A stretch of 52,408 nt of DNA from NCBI GenBank assembly GCA_028689665.1, contig JAQVCR010000016.1, positions 1-52,408 on the forward strand. The letters are read 5' to 3'. Position 1 is the first letter of the stretch. Each line of letters begins with the position of its first letter. Below are positions 47,422-52,408 of the stretch, piece by piece. The position numbers and the translations under genes were made by a program. This DNA is from Muribaculaceae bacterium. GTDB lineage: Bacteria; Bacteroidota; Bacteroidia; Bacteroidales; Muribaculaceae. A model generated the notes under the pieces. That model saw only the letters and a list, made by a program, of their open reading frames with translations. It ran no database searches and was not told the origin of the DNA.

Positions 47422-47462
47422 CTGGCGCAAGGTTCTTATTGAATCTTGCGCCAGCTTTTTTT
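47422..47462 (+). terminator. Intrinsic terminator of the lipoprotein gene
   Basis: CTGGCGCAAG (47422-47431) pairs with CTTGCGCCAG (47445-47454), followed by C and a T-run. Confidence 0.93.
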
Positions 47463-47539
47463 AGCAGCTTGCCGGCTCTGTGTGCAAGTTGAATAAAACT
47501 ATTTTGGTGAATATTAATGGTATATTGGCAAAGTTTGTG

Positions 47540-47547
47540 TAATTTTG
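47540..47547 (+). promoter_or_regulatory. Promoter box of lysS-gpsA-pgi
   Basis: TAATTTTG matches TAnnTTTG, 27 bp before the lysS ATG. Confidence 0.55.
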
Positions 47548-47574
47548 CGCTTATAATAGAAATATACTACACTT

Positions 47575-49305
47575 ATGAGTATTCTCGATCTTAGCGAACA
47601 AGAAATAATAAGACGCAATAGTCTTGAAGAAATGCGCAAGATTGGCATCGAGCCTTATCCTGCAGCCGAATATACAGTCGACGGTTATTCAACCGAAATC
47701 AAAGAAACGTTTAACGACGAAGCTCCGCATCGCAATGTCAGCATTGCCGGTCGAATAATGAGCCGTCGAATAATGGGTAAAGCATCTTTTATGGAATTGC
47801 AAGACTCTAAAGGTCGCATACAGGTTTATATAAGCCGCGATGACTTGTGTCCTGAGGAGAATAAAGACCTTTATAACGTAGTGTTTAAGAAACTTCTTGA
47901 TATAGGCGACTTTATAGGAATTGAAGGATATGTGTTCCGTACACAGATGGGCGAAATATCAGTACATGCCGCCAAATTGACAGTGCTTAGTAAGTCGTTA
48001 CGTCCACTTCCTATCGTAAAAGTTAAAGATGGCGTAACCTACGACGCATTTAACGATCCCGAGTTGCGTTATCGTCAACGATATGTCGACTTAGCCGTTA
48101 ACGACGGAGTGAAAGAAATATTCTTGAAGCGCACAAAAGTGTTCAACTCGATGCGCGAATTTATCAATGCACAAGGTTGTATTGAGGTCGACACCCCCGT
48201 GTTGCAATCGATACCCGGCGGTGCAACAGCACGACCATTTATCACGCATCACAATGCCCTCGACATACCATTGTATCTTCGTATAGCAAATGAGCTATAT
48301 TTAAAACGCCTTATAGTAGGTGGTTTTGAGGGCGTCTATGAGTTTTCTCGCGACTTCAGAAACGAAGGAATGGACCGTACCCACAACCCCGAGTTTACCG
48401 TAATGGAGATGTATATCGCCTATAAAGACTACAATTGGTTGATGGATTTCACCGAGAGAATGCTCGAAAAGATATGTATCGACACAAATGGCACATCAGA
48501 AAGCAAGATGGGCGATAATATCATAAGTTTTAAAGCACCATTTAAGCGTATCACAATGATTGATTCGATAAAGGAATTTACAGGAATCGACATTACCGGA
48601 ATGGGCGAAGAGCAACTAAGAGAAGTGTGCAAGCAATTAGGAATCGACGCCGATGATACAATGGGCAAAGGGAAACTAATAGATGAGATCTTCGGCGAGA
48701 AGTGCGAAGGCAACTATATCCAACCTACATTTATCATCGACTACCCTATCGAGATGTCGCCACTAACCAAGCGTCATCGCAAAAATCCGGAGCTTACCGA
48801 GCGATTTGAATTAATGGTAAATGGAAAAGAGCTTGCAAACGCCTATTCGGAGCTTAACGATCCAATCGACCAGCGCGAACGTTTCCAAGAGCAATTAAGA
48901 CTTTCAGAAAAAGGCGACGACGAAGCAATGTTTATCGATCAAGACTTCTTGCGTGCGCTTGAATATGGAATGCCTCCAACAGCCGGAATAGGAATAGGAA
49001 TGGATCGTCTGACAATGCTAATGACCGGGCAGACCACAATACAAGAAGTAATGTTATTCCCACAGATGCGCCCCGAGAAAGTGCAGAAACGCGACAGCGA
49101 CAGCGCATACACCGAAATCGGAGTGCCTCAAGAATGGGTAGAAGTGATACAGAAAGCCGGCTACTTCACCGTCGATTCACTAAATTCTTGTGTTGCAGGC
49201 AAATTGCATCAAGAAATTTGCGGACTAAATAAAAAACATAAATTAGAACTTAAGAACCCTACCGTCGACCAAGTGAACGAATGGATAGAGGCATCTAAAA
49301 AATAA
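47575..49305 (+). CDS. lysS: Lysine--tRNA ligase, class II
   Basis: This cytoplasmic enzyme charges tRNA-Lys. The 576 residues include the N-terminal OB-fold anticodon-binding domain (VSIAGRIMSRRIMGKASFMELQDS), motif 1 region, motif 2 (FSRDFRNEGMDRTHNPEF) and motif 3 (GMPPTAGIGIGMDRL). An extension of about 70 residues after the catalytic domain (from about 505) ends in KNPTVDQVNEWIEASKK, making it longer than the E. coli enzyme; such tails are known in Bacteroidetes LysRS. gpsA follows after 6 bp. Confidence 0.97.
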   Translation: MSILDLSEQEIIRRNSLEEMRKIGIEPYPAAEYTVDGYSTEIKETFNDEAPHRNVSIAGRIMSRRIMGKASFMELQDSKGRIQVYISRDDLCPEENKDLYNVVFKKLLDIGDFIGIEGYVFRTQMGEISVHAAKLTVLSKSLRPLPIVKVKDGVTYDAFNDPELRYRQRYVDLAVNDGVKEIFLKRTKVFNSMREFINAQGCIEVDTPVLQSIPGGATARPFITHHNALDIPLYLRIANELYLKRLIVGGFEGVYEFSRDFRNEGMDRTHNPEFTVMEMYIAYKDYNWLMDFTERMLEKICIDTNGTSESKMGDNIISFKAPFKRITMIDSIKEFTGIDITGMGEEQLREVCKQLGIDADDTMGKGKLIDEIFGEKCEGNYIQPTFIIDYPIEMSPLTKRHRKNPELTERFELMVNGKELANAYSELNDPIDQRERFQEQLRLSEKGDDEAMFIDQDFLRALEYGMPPTAGIGIGMDRLTMLMTGQTTIQEVMLFPQMRPEKVQKRDSDSAYTEIGVPQEWVEVIQKAGYFTVDSLNSCVAGKLHQEICGLNKKHKLELKNPTVDQVNEWIEASKK

Positions 49306-49311
49306 GGGATT

Positions 49312-50313
49312 ATGGCAATATTTCCGGGACGAATTGCTGTTATGGGAGGAGGAAGTTGGGCAACTGCGCTTGCCAAAATCCTACTCTCAGACAACAAAAA
49401 GATAATGTGGTATATGCGTCGTCAAGACAGGATTGACGATTTCATTAAATTGAAGCATAATCCGGTTTATCTATCCGATGTAGCATTCGATATATCAAGA
49501 ATAGAATTTTCGTGCGATATAAATTATGTGTGCGAGCAAGCAGATACAATACTTCTAGCCATGCCTTCGCCCTACATAAAAGAGCATCTGAAGAAGATAA
49601 ATATAGATTTGAGCGACAAATACATTGTAAGTGCCGTTAAGGGTATAGTTCCCGACGAGAACCTTATCGTAACGGAATATATGCAACAGATGTATAATGT
49701 CAAGCCGGAGAATATGCTGGTAGTGAGCGGGCCATGCCACGCCGAAGAAGTAGCACTAGAACGCTTGTCGTATCTCACCGTTGGGTGCGAGAACAAGAAA
49801 TTTGCAAAGATTTTCAGCGAGCATATATCGGGGAAAGACCTAAAGACAATACTCTCGACCGACCTTACCGGAATAGAATATTCGGCAGTGCTTAAAAATG
49901 TATATGCAATAGCCTCCGGAATAATTCATGGAATGAAGGGCGGCGATAACTTCTTAGCCATGTTGCTATCGAATGCAATTCTTGAGATTGAACGCTTTGT
50001 AAATACAGTTGCACCACACCAAGCAAGAAATATCTGCGATTCGGTGTATCTAGGCGACTTGCTTGTAACGTCGTATTCTCGTTTCAGCCGCAATCACAAC
50101 TTTGGGGCTATGATAGGACGAGGATATTCGGTAAAAGCCGCAATGATGGAGATGGAAATGGTGGCAGAAGGCTACTATGCAACAAAATGTATTCACGAAA
50201 TTAATGAAAAATACAACGTCAGAATGCCTATACTCGATGAGATGTTTAATATTTTATATTGCGGCAAAAAATTTACCGCCGGAATAAATTCTATGGCAGA
50301 TTCTTTCTGCTAA
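49312..50313 (+). CDS. gpsA: NAD(P)H-dependent glycerol-3-phosphate dehydrogenase
   Basis: This enzyme reduces dihydroxyacetone phosphate to sn-glycerol 3-phosphate for phospholipid synthesis. The 333 residues show the Rossmann motif VMGGGSWATALAKIL at the N-terminus, VSAVKGI and SGPCHAEEVA in the middle, and the catalytic-domain segment LKNVYAIASGIIHGMKGGDN. It lies 6 bp after lysS and 55 bp before pgi, an arrangement I associate with Bacteroidales. Confidence 0.97.
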   Translation: MAIFPGRIAVMGGGSWATALAKILLSDNKKIMWYMRRQDRIDDFIKLKHNPVYLSDVAFDISRIEFSCDINYVCEQADTILLAMPSPYIKEHLKKINIDLSDKYIVSAVKGIVPDENLIVTEYMQQMYNVKPENMLVVSGPCHAEEVALERLSYLTVGCENKKFAKIFSEHISGKDLKTILSTDLTGIEYSAVLKNVYAIASGIIHGMKGGDNFLAMLLSNAILEIERFVNTVAPHQARNICDSVYLGDLLVTSYSRFSRNHNFGAMIGRGYSVKAAMMEMEMVAEGYYATKCIHEINEKYNVRMPILDEMFNILYCGKKFTAGINSMADSFC

Positions 50314-50368
50314 TCTCAACGAAACATATATTTGTTGTTACTATATTATATAAACCAAATTTTGACAA

Positions 50369-51703
50369 ATGAAAACTATTCAAGTAAATGTAAAGAACGT
50401 TCTCGGAACTGTTTCTGAAGCGCAAATTAAAGAATTTGAACCGGCTGCCGCCGATGCAATGAGCAAACTTAGCAATGGGTCGGGCGAAGGTAACGATTTC
50501 TTAGGGTGGCTTACTCTGCCATCGAATACTACTAGTGCTTTTCTTGCTGATATTAATGAAACTGCTAAATCGCTCAGCGAAAGCTGCGAATTTGTTGTAT
50601 GTATAGGTATTGGAGGCAGCTATCTTGGCTCTAAAGCCGTTATCGAGGCTTTAGGCAACAGCTTTGCTCCATATTGCAAGCAACACAAAGGCGCACAAGT
50701 GCTTTTTGCCGGACAAAATATTGGCGAAGACTATCTATATGAATTACAAAATCTCTTAAAGGGTCGCAGCTTTGGTATTGTGGTTATCTCTAAATCGGGT
50801 ACTACCACCGAGCCTGCTATCGCTTTCCGTCTGCTTAAAGAGCAACTAGAGGCTCAAGTTGGCAAGGCAGAAGCCGCAAAGAAAATTGTGGCTATCACCG
50901 ATGCAAAGAAAGGCGCACTTCGCAAGCTGGCTACCGAAGAGGGATACAAGACATTTGTCATTGAAGACAATGTGGGGGGGCGTTTCTCTGTGCTTACTCC
51001 TGTGGGACTACTTCCTATTGCTATTGCCGGATACGATATCGAGAAGCTTATGGAAGGAGCTAAAAATATGGAATGTGCCACTGCTGCAAGCGGAAATATA
51101 GCCGAGCAATATGCAATGACTAGAAATGCGCTGTATAAAGCTGGCAAAAAAATAGAAATCCTTGTAAACTATAACCCCAAACTTCATTTCTTTGGCGAAT
51201 GGTGGAAACAACTTTACGGCGAGAGCGAAGGTAAAAACCACAAAGGTATTTTCCCTGCCGCAGTCGATAATTCTACCGACCTACACTCGATGGGACAATG
51301 GATTCAAGATGGCGAACGCACTATTTTTGAAACCGTTATTTCGGTCGAGGAACAGAAATATGCCGTTACTATTCCTGCCGACGCAGCCGACCTTGATGGT
51401 TTAAATTATATCGCCGATAAGCATGTCGACGAGGTGAATAAAATGGCAGAATTGGGAACTGTAATCGCCCACATCGACGGTGGAGTGCCTAATCTACACA
51501 TCACAATCCCTGCCCTGTCGGAGTATTATCTAGGACAACTAATCTACTTCTTTGAGAAAGGTTGTGGAATTAGCGGATACATTCTTGGAGTAAATCCATT
51601 TAACCAACCGGGCGTGGAAGACTACAAACGCAATATGTTTGCACTTCTTAATAAACCCGGATATGAAGCCGAGAGCAAAGCAATACAAGAAAAGATAAAA
51701 TAG
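50369..51703 (+). CDS. pgi: Glucose-6-phosphate isomerase
   Basis: This cytoplasmic enzyme interconverts glucose 6-phosphate and fructose 6-phosphate. The 444 residues match the short bacterial class. Signatures are [46 protein letters not shown] and the C-terminal [13 protein letters not shown]. It is the last gene of the lysS-gpsA-pgi unit and is followed by a stem-loop. Confidence 0.97.
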   Translation: MKTIQVNVKNVLGTVSEAQIKEFEPAAADAMSKLSNGSGEGNDFLGWLTLPSNTTSAFLADINETAKSLSESCEFVVCIGIGGSYLGSKAVIEALGNSFAPYCKQHKGAQVLFAGQNIGEDYLYELQNLLKGRSFGIVVISKSGTTTEPAIAFRLLKEQLEAQVGKAEAAKKIVAITDAKKGALRKLATEEGYKTFVIEDNVGGRFSVLTPVGLLPIAIAGYDIEKLMEGAKNMECATAASGNIAEQYAMTRNALYKAGKKIEILVNYNPKLHFFGEWWKQLYGESEGKNHKGIFPAAVDNSTDLHSMGQWIQDGERTIFETVISVEEQKYAVTIPADAADLDGLNYIADKHVDEVNKMAELGTVIAHIDGGVPNLHITIPALSEYYLGQLIYFFEKGCGISGYILGVNPFNQPGVEDYKRNMFALLNKPGYEAESKAIQEKIK

Positions 51704-51730
51704 ACAAAACAAAATCTCAATAAACTCCGA

Positions 51731-51758
51731 CGAGCCGAATCACCCACGATTCGGCTCG
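51731..51758 (+). terminator. Stem-loop after pgi
   Basis: CGAGCCGAATC (51731-51741) pairs perfectly with GATTCGGCTCG (51748-51758), 28 bp after the pgi stop. No clear T-run follows. Confidence 0.75.
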
Positions 51759-51895
51759 CGCTGTCTAGATAAAGCTAGGTAAAAGAAAATGTTTCTACTA
51801 ATTTCGCACTTGCATGTTGACTCTAGTGGCTCTCTAGGAAATCAAAGAGGTGGAAAAAATTAAGAATAAATTTAATAAAATAAAAAAAATATTTG

Positions 51896-51903
51896 TAGCT
51901 TTG
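51896..51903 (+). promoter_or_regulatory. Promoter box of the small exported protein
   Basis: TAGCTTTG matches TAnnTTTG, 47 bp before the start codon at 51951. Confidence 0.55.
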
Positions 51904-51950
51904 TGCGTAATATTCGTATAATGTCCATTTGTAAATAACTTACACCATAT

Positions 51951-52307
51951 ATGAGTAGATTGAATAAAAAACTTATAAGTGTTGCATTTTTTCTTATAAT
52001 AGCATCTACATTTAATTTATTATTAGCGCAGGGAAATAAACAGATATTAAGGGGAATTGATGGTTATTCTTTAATTAAAAATCAAGAAATCAAGGAGAAA
52101 CCCAGAGATAAAGCCTCTAATATTATTTCAGTTTCAATTCGGTTGGCTGGTAGCAAATTTGTGTTGAGGCTCAATAATTTGTGCGCAGAGGCTGAAGATG
52201 TAAATACGCATAAAATAGATGTATTGACCGACAATCAAGGCACAAAATGGCTCGGTCTTAATCTTCGTGATGATTCAATGCTATACCCGTTGGCGGAATT
52301 AATTTAA
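51951..52307 (+). CDS. Small exported protein of unknown function
   Basis: I do not recognise this 118-residue protein. The N-terminus (KKLISVAFFLIIASTFNLLLAQG) is a signal peptide with likely cleavage after LLAQ, leaving about 90 mature residues without cysteines. The mature part has strand-like stretches (NIISVSIRLAGSKFVLRL, then KIDVLTDNQGTKWLGLNL). It has its own promoter box and no visible partner in the window. Confidence 0.7.
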   Translation: MSRLNKKLISVAFFLIIASTFNLLLAQGNKQILRGIDGYSLIKNQEIKEKPRDKASNIISVSIRLAGSKFVLRLNNLCAEAEDVNTHKIDVLTDNQGTKWLGLNLRDDSMLYPLAELI

Positions 52308-52318
52308 GTTGATAAATA

Positions 52319-52408
52319 TGAGTAAAAAGTTGTACATGTCGCTGATTTTTAGTAACTTAGTGGTGATTAAAACATTAAGTTCAAACCATCGTATGTACAA
52401 CCTTTATG
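52319..52408 (+). CDS. Possible 5' end of an ORF cut by the window edge
   Basis: An ATG 12 bp after the previous stop opens 30 codons (MSKKLYMSLIFSNLVVIKTL and onward) without a stop before the window ends. A 9-bp inverted repeat (GTTGTACAT at 52329-52337, ATGTACAAC at 52393-52401) lies within it. It may be a coding start, the edge of a mobile element or chance. Confidence 0.3.

Noticed and set aside
1..52408. CRISPR arrays, tRNA and rRNA genes
   Set aside because: No regularly spaced direct repeats with spacers and no tRNA cloverleaf or rRNA sequence were seen on either strand.

Overview
The window looks like a chromosomal segment of a member of the Bacteroidota, most likely order Bacteroidales. 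Supporting signs are AT-rich DNA, recurring TAnnTTTG promoter boxes with little Shine-Dalgarno signal, BspA-like and sorting-domain-type secreted proteins, a lysS-gpsA-pgi cluster, and a Bacteroidales-style division and cell wall (dcw) cluster. I cannot name the genus or species from sequence reading alone.

Layout. (1) 37-1515: a secreted chitobiase-fold protein. (2) 1597-18783, minus strand: an almost gapless run of 14 genes, rsmH-ftsL-ftsI-murE-mraY-murD-ftsW-murG-murC-ftsQ-ftsA-ftsZ-yqeY-serS, ending in a strong terminator. mraZ, which normally heads this cluster, is absent. (3) 19208-22267, plus strand: in the place where mraZ would be expected lie a 91-aa orphan gene and a type II restriction-modification pair. 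The orphan and the methyltransferase are each preceded by a copy of the same 69-bp promoter region. (4) 22541-26338: leuS and nadA. (5) 26339-27064: a gene-free AT-rich stretch with five exact copies of the DnaA-box-like word TTATCAACA, a candidate replication origin. (6) 27065-31679: a flippase, ruvB and a BspA-like leucine-rich-repeat protein. (7) 31731-34412: a TerB-like protein, a roughly 210-nt structured RNA, and metK behind a SAM-II-like riboswitch. (8) 34413-45749: an eight-gene phospho-signalling operon. (9) 45900-52408: a glycosyltransferase, a lipoprotein, lysS-gpsA-pgi, a small exported protein and the start of an ORF cut by the window edge.

The most unusual part is the eight-gene operon at 34-46 kb. 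It encodes two exported paralogues, a membrane protease with two cytoplasmic FHA domains, a soluble zinc-ribbon/FHA protein, a membrane PP2C phosphatase, a membrane kinase carrying an FHA domain, a small membrane FHA protein, and a kinase whose non-kinase side holds about 18 YD-like repeats. Together these supply a writer, an eraser, phosphothreonine readers and candidate sensors and effectors for a transmembrane Ser/Thr signalling system. I know of no characterised Bacteroidota pathway with this composition.

Two RNA-level features also stand out. The metK leader can form a SAM-II-type pseudoknot, an anti-sequestor and a start-codon sequestor that exclude one another in the order expected of a translational off-switch. 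The RNA at 32112-32324 has two competing sets of perfect helices. In addition, FtsI carries an internal duplication of about 110 residues in its non-catalytic domain.
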